Part shown: one piece after another, positions 28,273-36,482 of the stretch
Numbering within the stretch: position 1 is the first letter of the stretch
Layout of the letters: each line of letters starts with the position of its first letter
From: Thermoanaerobaculia bacterium
GTDB taxonomy: Bacteria > Acidobacteriota > Thermoanaerobaculia > Multivoradales > J023
Direction: 5' to 3'
Length of the DNA: 64,000 bases
Assembly: GCA_028066595.1 (NCBI GenBank)
Contig: JALCBJ010000006.1
Location: 1 to 64,000 of the forward strand
Notes under the pieces: model-generated
Database searches by the model: none
Told to the model about the DNA's origin: nothing
What the model saw: only the letters and a program-made list of their open reading frames with translations
Made by a program: the position numbers and the translations under genes

Positions 28273-29327
28273 GACAGCCGTTCCGGGATGAGCTCGCCGA
28301 GCCGTTGTTCGAGCCAATCGAAGAACGCCGGTTCAGGTTCTGCGCGCACCGGGATCTCCACCAGCGGACGGTCGAGACGCGACTGAAGCTTGACTCGATC
28401 CTTCGACGTCACCACCACGGCTTGAGCACCGGAGGAGTCGAACGCGCGGCGCACCGTTTCGAGCGCTTTCGCGTCATAGGGATCGTGATCACGGAATACG
28501 ACTTCTGCTGCGATCTCCAGACCTGACCGCTCTACGCTGCGCCGGAAAGCGTCCGGGCGGGCGATCGCGCATACCAGCACCACCGGCCCCTGGAGCGGAG
28601 GAGCGCCCTCTGACGGCACGCCGGACTGGCCGACGGACCGAGGCTCCAGCACGACCGTGGGAGCCAGGAAGCCGGGACCTGCGAAGCCGTATCGTCGCAA
28701 CCCGCGGGCGAGCCGCTCGCCCTGGGCGTCATCCAGATCCAGACCCGTGACCAGCAAGGCGTCGGCTCGTGCCGACGAGGCCAAGGGTTCCCGTAGCCTA
28801 CCGCCGGGCCACAACCGACCGCCAGCCAGGGGATCGGCGGCGGGAAACGCCAGCAGATCGAGATCGCGGTGGAGACGAAGGTGGGAGAAGCCATCGTCGA
28901 GAAGGAAGAGGTCGGGAACCGGATCGAGACGCTGCAGAGCATGACGACCCGCCAGAGCGCGATCGGCGGCAACGACGACGGCGACACCCGGCACTTCGGC
29001 GGCCAATAACACGGGCTCGTCGCCCGCTTGGCGCGGACCGAGGAGGGGCCCTTCGCCATGGGACACCACGGTGACGCCGCCGCCTTTGCGCCCATAGCCG
29101 CGGGAGAGGATGGCAACCCGCAACCCGCGGTCACGAAGCTGACGCGCTATGGCCGCTGTCAACGGCGTCTTACCACCCCCGCCCCAGTGTAGATTGCCGA
29201 CGCTCACCACGGGGCGTGGCAAGCGTTGGGCACGGTCTCGCCACCAGCTTCGTCGAGCCCGATGGCCTAGACCATAGAGGCGCTGCCAGGGCGACCACGA
29301 CGGTCCCGGTACATCGAAGCCGCTCAC
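28269..29327 (-). CDS. lpxK: Tetraacyldisaccharide 4'-kinase
   Basis: 352 residues, typical for LpxK, which phosphorylates the lipid A disaccharide at the inner membrane. The P-loop is in VGNLHWGGGGKTPLTAAIA, with ILSRGYGRK, GDEPVLLA and LDDGFSHLRLHRDLDLL as family motifs. The start is a GTG (29325-29327) that overlaps the waaA stop. Its presence shows that the organism makes lipid A. Confidence 0.95.
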   Translation of the reverse strand: MSGFDVPGPSWSPWQRLYGLGHRARRSWWRDRAQRLPRPVVSVGNLHWGGGGKTPLTAAIARQLRDRGLRVAILSRGYGRKGGGVTVVSHGEGPLLGPRQAGDEPVLLAAEVPGVAVVVAADRALAGRHALQRLDPVPDLFLLDDGFSHLRLHRDLDLLAFPAADPLAGGRLWPGGRLREPLASSARADALLVTGLDLDDAQGERLARGLRRYGFAGPGFLAPTVVLEPRSVGQSGVPSEGAPPLQGPVVLVCAIARPDAFRRSVERSGLEIAAEVVFRDHDPYDAKALETVRRAFDSSGAQAVVVTSKDRVKLQSRLDRPLVEIPVRAEPEPAFFDWLEQRLGELIPERLS

Positions 29328-30724
29328 GAACCGCCAGCCTGCAGGTCTGATAGCAGGGGTTCAAGCATCGTCAGGCTGCGCTCCACCGCTCCCGTTCCTT
29401 CCTCCAAGAGCGACTTCGCGCGCCGCCCTACCGCCTGTGCCGAGGGCGGATCCGCCAACCAATCGCCCCATTGGCGAGCCAGACCGCCGAGATCGTCCAC
29501 TCGACTCCAGGCCTGCCGGCGATCGAAGATCGCGGCCATCTCTCGGAAGTTGTGCATCGACGGTCCGACGACCGTGGGCACTGCGAACTGGGCTGGCTCG
29601 AGAGGATTGTGCCCACCGGTCGGAACCAGTGTGCCACCGATGAATGCGGCCTGTGCCAGGCAGTAGACCCGAGAGAGCTCACCGAGAGTATCGAGGAGGA
29701 CGACGGCCGGTTTCGCGCCGTCTGCCTTCTGCTCGGGATCGGATCGCCGAACGAAAGCCAATCCGCGACGCTCCAAAACCTCGGCTACGTGGCCGAAACG
29801 CTCGGGATGGCGGGGCGCCAAGATCAGCAAGCCGTCGTGCTCGCTCCGAAGCGATTCGAACGCGTCCAGCACCATCTCGTCCTCGCTCGGACCGTTGGAC
29901 GAGCTCATCGTCGAACCGGCTACGAGGATCGGACGCCCCCCCGCCAAGCCCAGCAGGGCTTGTTCCAAGCCGGGATTCTCCCCGGGCGGCGGTGCGTCGA
30001 ACTTGAGATTGCCCGTGACCTGGATCTTTTCGGGCTCGACACCGAGGGTCTCGAAACGCCGCGCGTCGTCGTCGGTCTGCACGCCAAAAGCGTCGACATG
30101 ACGGTAGAAGAGATCATTTACCCGCCCGAGCGCCTTTTGGCGCCGGAAAGCTCGATCGCTGGAGCGTCCGTTGACCACCGCCACCGGCACGGACCGGCGC
30201 GCCGCGTCGGCCAGTGCCAGCGGCCAGTAGTCACCTTCCACCAGGACCATCGCGGTCGGACGGAAGCGACGATGGAAACGTGCGAGAAGCGGACGCAGGT
30301 CGAATGGCAGATAGGCCACGGCAACCCGGCCTTCTTCCACCCGCCTCCGAAGACCGTTGGCCGCCTGACGTTGGCCCGTCGGTGTGATGGTGGTCAGCAC
30401 CACCGCCACTTCCTCCGGCAGCCGGTCGAGCATCGCCTTCACCAGCGTCGTGCCGACCATCGCCTCGCCTACCGACACGCAATGCACCCAGATCGCTCGC
30501 GTACCAAGGGGTGCGGCCGGTAGACGAAGGGTCGTGCGACCCGGCAACGTCTCCAGGTAGTGGCGTAGTCCATCCCGCTTTGGACCGCCCTTCCGCATCC
30601 ACAAGAACGGAGCGGCCACGATGGACAGGAAGGTGTACACGACTTCATACACCAGCCACGACAGCCAACGGAGCGAACCGAGGACCGTCGGGCCCTCGTT
30701 TTCAGCGCTGTTGGTCATTGTCAT
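29324..30724 (-). CDS. waaA: 3-deoxy-D-manno-octulosonic acid transferase
   Basis: About 466 residues. An N-terminal membrane segment (VYEVVYTFLSIVAAPFLW) precedes the GT30 KDO transferase domains, with the catalytic glutamate segment VHCVSVGEAMVGTTLVKAM, VEGDYWPLAL, VNGRSSDRAFRR, VTGNLKFDA, VAGSTM and GGHNPLEPAQF. It adds KDO to lipid IVA. The ATG at 30722-30724 precedes MTMTNSAENEG; the longer open frame upstream is unsupported. First gene of waaA-lpxK-GT9. Confidence 0.95.
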   Translation of the reverse strand: MTMTNSAENEGPTVLGSLRWLSWLVYEVVYTFLSIVAAPFLWMRKGGPKRDGLRHYLETLPGRTTLRLPAAPLGTRAIWVHCVSVGEAMVGTTLVKAMLDRLPEEVAVVLTTITPTGQRQAANGLRRRVEEGRVAVAYLPFDLRPLLARFHRRFRPTAMVLVEGDYWPLALADAARRSVPVAVVNGRSSDRAFRRQKALGRVNDLFYRHVDAFGVQTDDDARRFETLGVEPEKIQVTGNLKFDAPPPGENPGLEQALLGLAGGRPILVAGSTMSSSNGPSEDEMVLDAFESLRSEHDGLLILAPRHPERFGHVAEVLERRGLAFVRRSDPEQKADGAKPAVVLLDTLGELSRVYCLAQAAFIGGTLVPTGGHNPLEPAQFAVPTVVGPSMHNFREMAAIFDRRQAWSRVDDLGGLARQWGDWLADPPSAQAVGRRAKSLLEEGTGAVERSLTMLEPLLSDLQAGGS

Positions 30725-30780
30725 GGGGCCGGGAGTATACCGACGAAGCCAGACTGCGAGGTGGCCCGTACTCTCCGTCG

Positions 30781-31671
30781 ATGGGTTACGAACCGCGAAC
30801 GACCGATGCCTCTCCCAGTTCTGCCAACACCATACGACGCTTGGCTTGGATCGCCTGCGGTGCCCTCGCGATCTGGGTCGGCTTCGCCATCGGACGTTCG
30901 GAGAAGAACGTCTCGAATGCAGCCCCGGCGGTGGGCGACGGGCCGCAACCCACCGTCGTCGCATCCTCCGTGCCGGTCATCGTCGAGCTCTTCACATCCC
31001 AGGGATGTTCTAGCTGTCCTCCTGCCGACCGGCTTCTCGCCGAGCTGGCGAGGGACCAACCGGTTCCCGGCGCCCTCATCGTGCCCATGTCGGAGCACGT
31101 CGACTATTGGAATCGCCTCGGCTGGCCGGATCCGTTCTCCAAAGCGCAGTTCAGCGATCGTCAGCGGATCTACGCTCGTGCTGCGGGCAGCCGACGCATC
31201 TACACGCCCCAGATGGTAGTGGACGGTCGCTACGGTTTCGTGGGGAGCCAGCGCAAAGAGGCGCTGGCGAATATCGCCAAGGCATCGATGGCCACCCATG
31301 CGGTGGTGGATCTCGACCCGTGTGACGACATGACTGATGCCTCCGTGTTGTGCAGCGCCGTCGAGATTCGGGATGTGCCCGAAATCACGGAAGGCGACAC
31401 GACTCTGGCGGTCTACGCCGTCACTGAGCTCGACTTGGAGGTGGACGTGCCACGGGGCGAGAATGCCGGACGTGAGCTTTCCCATGTCGCCGTAGTCCGC
31501 GAGATGGCCGAGCTCGGGGTTGTCGAGAACGGCACCTTCAGAGACCGCGTGAGCACACGGATCGAGGAGGGTTGGAAGCGTGAGAACCTGCGCCTCGTCG
31601 TCTTCGTGCAGGAACGTGCATCCCGGCGGATCCTGGGCGCTGGAATTGCCGCGCCGGGGTCCTCCTTCTGA
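30781..31671 (+). CDS. DUF1223-family thioredoxin-like protein
   Basis: 296 residues starting MGYEPRTTDA, with a membrane anchor at about 24-40 (LAWIACGALAIWVGFAIG). The DUF1223 domain contains the CxxC motif in VELFTSQGCSSCPPADRLL, VDYWNRLGWPDPFSK and the downstream PQMVVDGRYGFVGSQ. The fold is thioredoxin-like and the family is of unknown function, probably periplasmic redox. Divergent from waaA with a 56-base gap. Confidence 0.85.
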   Translation: MGYEPRTTDASPSSANTIRRLAWIACGALAIWVGFAIGRSEKNVSNAAPAVGDGPQPTVVASSVPVIVELFTSQGCSSCPPADRLLAELARDQPVPGALIVPMSEHVDYWNRLGWPDPFSKAQFSDRQRIYARAAGSRRIYTPQMVVDGRYGFVGSQRKEALANIAKASMATHAVVDLDPCDDMTDASVLCSAVEIRDVPEITEGDTTLAVYAVTELDLEVDVPRGENAGRELSHVAVVREMAELGVVENGTFRDRVSTRIEEGWKRENLRLVVFVQERASRRILGAGIAAPGSSF

Positions 31672-31806
31672 GCCAGGCCTACCGACTTCGATCCCACCGA
31701 CGGGTCGAGCGGCCCAGATCGCGAGCGGGCACGTGAGGGCAAGCTGACCCCACGGCTGTTCCGACCAGCTGTCCGCAGTCCGAAACCTCGTCTTACTTCC
31801 TCCGTA

Positions 31807-31841
31807 CTATATCGGCGACCGATAGTCGGTCACCGATATAG
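31807..31841. promoter_or_regulatory. PadR operator (near-perfect inverted repeat)
   Basis: Two 17-base arms around a single central A form an inverted repeat; CTATATCGG(C/T)GACCGA(T/C) is the half-site, with one mismatched pair inside each arm. It ends 18 bases before the PadR start codon, between it and the RBS (GGAGG at 31850). Position and symmetry fit an autoregulatory site for the winged-helix PadR dimer. Confidence 0.75.
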
Positions 31842-31858
31842 AGCGACCAGGAGGTGCG

Positions 31859-32203
31859 ATGTCCAGATCCCCTAGATCCCTGATGACGCCGGCGGAGCTT
31901 CATATCCTGCTGTCCTTTGCCGACGGTCCCCGCCACGGCTATGCCGTGCAGCAGGACGTGGAGGCGCGTACGGAAGGTGGTCTGGTGCTCGGGCCAGGTA
32001 CGCTCTATGAAGCTATCCATAGGATGCTCGCCCGAGGCTGGTTGCTCGAGGCACCCGACTCGAAGCAGGGACGCCGCAAGGCCTATCGGTTGTCGGATGA
32101 CGGTGCCCTCGAGCTGCGCCGAGAACTCGGGAGGCTGGATCGGGTCGTCGCCTGGGCGCGCTCGAGGAATCTGCTCGACACATCTGCCGGAGGTGCCTCG
32201 TGA
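31859..32203 (+). CDS. PadR family transcriptional regulator
   Basis: 114 residues, a minimal PadR protein: LMTPAELHILLSFADGPRHGYAVQQDVEARTEGGLVLGPGTLYEAIHRML is the winged helix-turn-helix and a short C-terminal helix follows. In Acidobacteria such regulators precede long ADOP-type permease genes and repress them. Its stop overlaps the permease GTG by four bases (GTGA at 32200-32203). The inverted repeat at 31807-31841 is the likely operator. Confidence 0.95.
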   Translation: MSRSPRSLMTPAELHILLSFADGPRHGYAVQQDVEARTEGGLVLGPGTLYEAIHRMLARGWLLEAPDSKQGRRKAYRLSDDGALELRRELGRLDRVVAWARSRNLLDTSAGGAS

Positions 32204-34875
32204 CTCCGGGCAGAACCGTTCCGCGATCGATCCAGTGGGCCCTCACGTGCTGTCCCGTGGCCTTTCGCGACGCCCACCGAGACGAGATCTTGGCAGACGC
32301 CGCCGATCGCCTGGACCCAACCCGAGGTGTGCGACGTTTCCGCCTCCAGGTCTCGATGACCCTGGACGTCCTTCGTGCAGCGTACCGGCTTCGCCGGCAC
32401 CCCGAATCGGTGAACCGACGAATCTTCTCCGAGCGGCATCAGGCCGGGTTCGCCGACAGTCTGTGGATCGATCTGCGATCCGCGGGGCGAGCGCTGCTCC
32501 GAACTCCCGGCCACTCGCTGACCATCGTGTTCACCCTGGCCCTCGCCCTCGGGCTCGCCATCAACGTTTTCGGCGTCTTCTACGGCGTGCTCGTTCAACC
32601 CTTGAGTTGGGACCAACCCGATGAGTTAGTCTACGTCACGTCCTCGTGGAAGTCTCGGGGGGTCGATCGCGCGGGCCTGTCGGGAGGCGATTTCTACGAC
32701 GTACGCCGTGACGTCACGAGCTTCGACGACGTGGCAGCGCTGACCGTACGCCGCCAAAACCTCACGGGTATCGACTCACCGGCGAGCCAGGTTTACGTCG
32801 GTTGGGCCTCCGGCAATCTCTTCGACCTTCTCGGCGTCGAGGCCCGCCATGGACGGGTGTTCCGCGACGGTGAGGACCCGGAGATCGTGCTCCTGTCCGA
32901 CCAGCTGTGGCGCCAGCGCTTCGGAGCCGATCCGGCAGTGCTCGGGCGCAAGATAGAGCTCGACGGCTGGCCCTACTCCATCGCAGGAGTGCTGCCGGAA
33001 GATTTCCGATTGGAGTTACCGGGCCAGAGCAGCCGAGCCGATCTCTGGCGCCTGCCCGACGACCGATGGTCGAACGGCGACGTCTGGGGACAGGACACAC
33101 GCAATGTGGGGATCCTCGTCATGCTGGGCCGACTGCGGGCCGGGGCCTCGCTAGCGGATGCCGAGCGTCAGCTCGCAACCCTCTCCACCGGGCTTCGAGA
33201 ACAGGTTCCGCCGTACGGCGAGCGTGGTTGGGCACTGCGTGCCGAACCCCTTCACGCCACGCTGGTGGAACCGGCCCGCCCCCTACTCACCCTACTTCTC
33301 GGCGCGGCTGCGTTCGTCTTGGCCATCGCCTGTGCCAACGTCATGCATCTCGTCCTGATACGCGCCCAGAGCCGTGCCTCGGAGCTCGGGATGCGCTTGG
33401 CACTCGGCGCACCGCGACTCCGCCTTCTGCGGCTACTTCTCCTGGAATGTTCGCTCCTGGCCGGCGCCGCAGGTGCCTTGGGCTTCGGCTTCGCGATGGC
33501 CGGCCAACGAATTCTGACGGCTCTGCGCCCCGACGGCTTGCCCCGGTTCCACGAGATCGATCTCGGCAGCTCGACCCTGCTCTTCGCAGTCTGCGCCGTC
33601 ACCGTATCGACACTCCTCTTCGGTTTGTGGCCTGCATGGCACGCTGCCCGTACCGACCTGTCGAAATGGCTACGTGGATGGCGCACCGAAGGACGGTCGG
33701 GCGGCGTCGGACCATGGCTCGTATCGACCGAGGTGGCGCTCTCCCTCATCCTCCTAGCGGGTGCGGCTCTTCTCTTTCAGAGCCTGCTGCGCCTGCAAGA
33801 CGTGGATCCCGGATACGGTGTCGACGACATCTACACTTTCAGTGTCTCGTTGCCCTCGACACGCTACGACTTCCGAGCCGGCGACACCGGTGAGTTCCTG
33901 ACCCGCCTGGAGTCCGAGGTGACTGCGTTGCCCGGGGTACGCGGCTCGGCGGCGGTGTGGCCCGGTCCGTTGATGCCAAGTCGTTGGGGTGGCGATCTCG
34001 AGGTCCCCGACGGCACGACGAGCCGCGCGCAGTATCGCATCGCCTCTTCCCCATTCTTCGACTTGATGGGCATCCCCCATCTCGAGGGCCGCCTGTTCAC
34101 GGCCGCCGACGACAGCTCCGTGGTCGTGGTCAGCCGATCGTTGGCGGAGTCGATGTGGCCGGGTCGCGACGCCATCGGCCGCACGCTGACGGCTTCTCCC
34201 TGGGGTCCGTCGGAGGAATTCGAAGTCATCGGAGTGGTGGACGATGTCCAGCTGCGAGATCTGAGAGAAGCCCCGGAGCCCCATGCCTATTTCGACCCCC
34301 GCCACTGGTCCTGGGCCGACTGGGAGATCCACTGGATCGTGAAGACCGAGCAGCCCGACGCCGCTGCGGCGGAAGCCGGGCTGGTTCCTGCGCTCCAGGA
34401 CCGAGTGGCAGCACAAGATCCTCTGGTTCCTCTGGCCGATCCGCGCCCACTGCGGCATCTCGCGGAGGACCAGATGTCGCTGCAGCGCTTTGCCCTGGTA
34501 CTGGTCGGCGTGTTCGCCAGCGTCGCTGCGGTCCTCGCCGCGGTCGGGCTCTACGGCGTGGTCGCCTATTCGGTGAACCGACGTCGACGCGAAATGGGTA
34601 TTCGTATGGCCCTGGGCTCCGCGCGCTCCGGAATCGTGGCACTCATCGTCCGACGCGGCGGGCGTTGGATCGGCACCGGCATCGCGATCGGGCTCGGTGG
34701 CGCATTGCTCCTGGGCCGGTCTCTGGAGTCCTTGCTGTTCGAGGTGGGCGCTCGCGATCCCGGAACGCTCGGCGTGACGGCCCTGGCGGTGGCGTCCATC
34801 GGCCTCGCCGCCTGCCTGGTGCCGGCCCTGCGCGCCGCGCGAGTCGATCCAGCCACGGTTCTGAGAGCGGACTAG
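32200..34875 (+). CDS. ADOP-type ABC transporter permease (MacB/FtsX-like, duplicated)
   Basis: The 891-residue protein has an N-terminal cytoplasmic segment (about 1-95), a first transmembrane helix (SLTIVFTLALALGLAINVFGVFYG), and a MacB-PCD periplasmic domain. An FtsX core of three helices follows (LLGAAAFVLAIACANVMHLVLIRAQSR), and a second PCD plus FtsX unit ends RREMGIRMALGSARSGIVALIVRRGG and LVPALRAARVDPATVLRAD. This duplicated, ATPase-less architecture is the ADOP family, abundant in Acidobacteriota. It may export macrolides, peptides or lipids or act mechanically; no ATPase gene is adjacent. Confidence 0.92.
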   Translation: MTPGRTVPRSIQWALTCCPVAFRDAHRDEILADAADRLDPTRGVRRFRLQVSMTLDVLRAAYRLRRHPESVNRRIFSERHQAGFADSLWIDLRSAGRALLRTPGHSLTIVFTLALALGLAINVFGVFYGVLVQPLSWDQPDELVYVTSSWKSRGVDRAGLSGGDFYDVRRDVTSFDDVAALTVRRQNLTGIDSPASQVYVGWASGNLFDLLGVEARHGRVFRDGEDPEIVLLSDQLWRQRFGADPAVLGRKIELDGWPYSIAGVLPEDFRLELPGQSSRADLWRLPDDRWSNGDVWGQDTRNVGILVMLGRLRAGASLADAERQLATLSTGLREQVPPYGERGWALRAEPLHATLVEPARPLLTLLLGAAAFVLAIACANVMHLVLIRAQSRASELGMRLALGAPRLRLLRLLLLECSLLAGAAGALGFGFAMAGQRILTALRPDGLPRFHEIDLGSSTLLFAVCAVTVSTLLFGLWPAWHAARTDLSKWLRGWRTEGRSGGVGPWLVSTEVALSLILLAGAALLFQSLLRLQDVDPGYGVDDIYTFSVSLPSTRYDFRAGDTGEFLTRLESEVTALPGVRGSAAVWPGPLMPSRWGGDLEVPDGTTSRAQYRIASSPFFDLMGIPHLEGRLFTAADDSSVVVVSRSLAESMWPGRDAIGRTLTASPWGPSEEFEVIGVVDDVQLRDLREAPEPHAYFDPRHWSWADWEIHWIVKTEQPDAAAAEAGLVPALQDRVAAQDPLVPLADPRPLRHLAEDQMSLQRFALVLVGVFASVAAVLAAVGLYGVVAYSVNRRRREMGIRMALGSARSGIVALIVRRGGRWIGTGIAIGLGGALLLGRSLESLLFEVGARDPGTLGVTALAVASIGLAACLVPALRAARVDPATVLRAD

Positions 34876-34955
34876 TCGACCGGCCAACCGGCGCGCTCGC
34901 CTTGGGCGACGGCGATTTCAGCGTCCCGAGAGTCGAAGGTGCATGAACAGAACAA

Positions 34956-34989
34956 GGGCCCCGGGTCGTCTCGCGACGGCCCGGGGCCC
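34956..34989. terminator. Strong GC-rich hairpin, probable bidirectional terminator
   Basis: A 15-base-pair stem (GGGCCCCGGG with CCCGGGGCCC, extended inward by TCGTC and GACGG with one wobble) and a four-base loop. On the minus strand it is followed by TTGTTCTGTTC, giving a U-rich tail. On the plus strand GTTTG follows. It ends the permease operon and, on the minus strand, would end the small-peptide transcript. Confidence 0.75.
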
Positions 34990-35067
34990 CTGGGTTTGTC
35001 TCGGTGGCGAGGGGTCCCTCGATTCGAAGGTGCCCCGGTCGACGCCGTGACGTCGATGGGAACCTCG

Positions 35068-35109
35068 CTAGGAGGTCGCCACCTCCATCAAACCATAGCT
35101 GTCGTTCAC
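35068..35109 (-). CDS. Putative 13-residue peptide gene with near-perfect Shine-Dalgarno sequence
   Basis: On the minus strand AGAAAGGAGGTGGTCC (35126-35111) is complementary to the 16S rRNA 3' end at all but one position. Seven bases after its GGAGG a GTG opens the frame VNDSYGLMEVATS with a TAG stop. The last five codons overlap a hairpin, GGAGGT-GGCG-ACCTCC (35086-35071), whose ACCTCC could pair with the RBS instead. A strong terminator lies downstream. Whether the peptide is made, or acts as a leader, is unknown. Confidence 0.5.
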   Translation of the reverse strand: MNDSYGLMEVATS

Positions 35110-35266
35110 AGGACCACCTCCTTTCTAGGCGTCACCAACGTGGCGGGCCCCACCCCGCCCGGCCCTCGGGACCGCCCAAAATCCCTCCGGCCGCCGCGGT
35201 CTCCGCACTCGGAAGATGAGATCGAAATCTCGTTCCAGGTGGTAGCCGCGGATGGTCGCTACCTGT

Positions 35267-35296
35267 ATCTTGCGTCGGCGCGACGGCCGGTGTCAA
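35267..35296 (-). promoter_or_regulatory. Possible promoter for the small-peptide transcript
   Basis: On the minus strand a perfect TTGACA (35296-35291) is followed, after 18 bases, by CAAGAT (35272-35267), a partial -10 match. It lies just past the dusB stop codon and points toward the 13-codon frame and the hairpin terminator, suggesting an independent transcript of about 300 nt. Confidence 0.4.
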
Positions 35297-35351
35297 ACCC
35301 CTAGAAGATTCTCGGCGAAAGCGGAGGGCCTGTCTTGGTGGGGGTTTGGGG

Positions 35352-36380
35352 CTATGCTGCTCGACATTCTTCGACCCGTTCGGCGACGATCAACTCGTCG
35401 AGGTATCCGGCCACCAGCTCGTAGAGCGCCAGGGGGTCCTCCCCCGCCGGACCGATCCGACGCCGCAGGTCGGCGCCACCGGGCCAGCCCCGGCTGTACC
35501 AGTTGGTGAAGGTGCGCAGCTTGTGGAGCGCATGCCTGGCATCCTCACGCTCGAGCAGCGTGTCGAAGTGGGCAAGCACCAGGTCACGGCGATCCTGCAG
35601 GGTCGGCTCCATCACATCCGACCCCGACAGCGCCGCCTCGATACGGCGAAAGATCCACGGATCGCGGGTGGCGCCACGTCCCACCATGACGCCGTCGCAG
35701 CCGGTTTCTCTCAGAATGCGAACCGCGTCTTCTGCCCGACGCACGTCACCATTGCCTAGCACTGGAATCGATACCGCTTGCTTCAGCTCACCGATGGCGC
35801 TCCAGTCGGCCTTGCCGGTGAAGCGCTGGGCAGCGGTGCGCGGGTGGAGCGCCACGGCGTCGGCGCCTTCTTCCTGGCAGATCCGCCCCAACTCCAGGTA
35901 GTTGGCTCGCCGGTCATCGAGACCGAGACGAAACTTCACCGTCAACGGGATCTCGAGCACGGCACGTACCTGCTTGACGATGTCGCGGGCCAAGTCGAGA
36001 TCACCCATCAGGGCCGCGCCGGCACAGCCCTTCAAGACCTTGTTGGCAGGACAGCCCATGTTGATGTCACAGACGTTCGCACCCCGATCCTGTACCTCGC
36101 GCGCAGCGTCTGCCATGGTCGCTGCTTCCGAGCCGTAGATCTGGATCGACAGCGGCCGCTCTTCCTCGTCGTAGTCTAGGAGCTTGACGATGCGCTGGTC
36201 GCCCTGCATCAGCATCTTCGACGAGATGAACTCCATCGTCACCAAACCGACGCCGCCGATGCGCTTCACGATCTTGCGAAAGTCGCGATCGGTGACGCCG
36301 GCCATGGGCGCCAGCACCGTTGGCGGTGAGACCGTGACCGGGCCCAGTCGGAATCCAGAGTATTGCGTCGAAGCGTCCAT
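35352..36380 (-). CDS. dusB: tRNA-dihydrouridine synthase
   Basis: 342 residues with the DusB fold: LAPMAGVTDRDFRKIVKRIGGVGLVTMEFISS, DINMGCPANKVLKGCAGAALMGD with the catalytic cysteine in GCP, PLTVKFRLG, ALHPRTAAQRFTGKADW and VLGNGDVRRAEDA with GCDGVMVGRGATRDPWIF for FMN binding. It reduces uridines in tRNA D-loops. Here it is divergent from the response regulator gene rather than linked to fis. Confidence 0.95.
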   Translation of the reverse strand: MDASTQYSGFRLGPVTVSPPTVLAPMAGVTDRDFRKIVKRIGGVGLVTMEFISSKMLMQGDQRIVKLLDYDEEERPLSIQIYGSEAATMADAAREVQDRGANVCDINMGCPANKVLKGCAGAALMGDLDLARDIVKQVRAVLEIPLTVKFRLGLDDRRANYLELGRICQEEGADAVALHPRTAAQRFTGKADWSAIGELKQAVSIPVLGNGDVRRAEDAVRILRETGCDGVMVGRGATRDPWIFRRIEAALSGSDVMEPTLQDRRDLVLAHFDTLLEREDARHALHKLRTFTNWYSRGWPGGADLRRRIGPAGEDPLALYELVAGYLDELIVAERVEECRAA

Positions 36381-36482
36381 GAACGGCCGATTCTAGCTGC
36401 TCCAGCCAAGACAGCGTGGATGGTGGGACCTGCATTCGGAGTCGTTCGGGTCGCCAGTTCCACCATCGCGTAGACTGCACTC

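Noticed and set aside
35111-35126. 16S rRNA 3'-end-like sequence on the plus strand
   Set aside because: Only about 16 bases match and no rRNA sequence flanks it; it is better read as the complementary Shine-Dalgarno sequence on the minus strand.
34939-35304. Plus-strand open frame of 121 codons
   Set aside because: Low-complexity proline/arginine-rich product without family features; it covers the terminator hairpin and the reverse-strand peptide gene, so it is chance coding.
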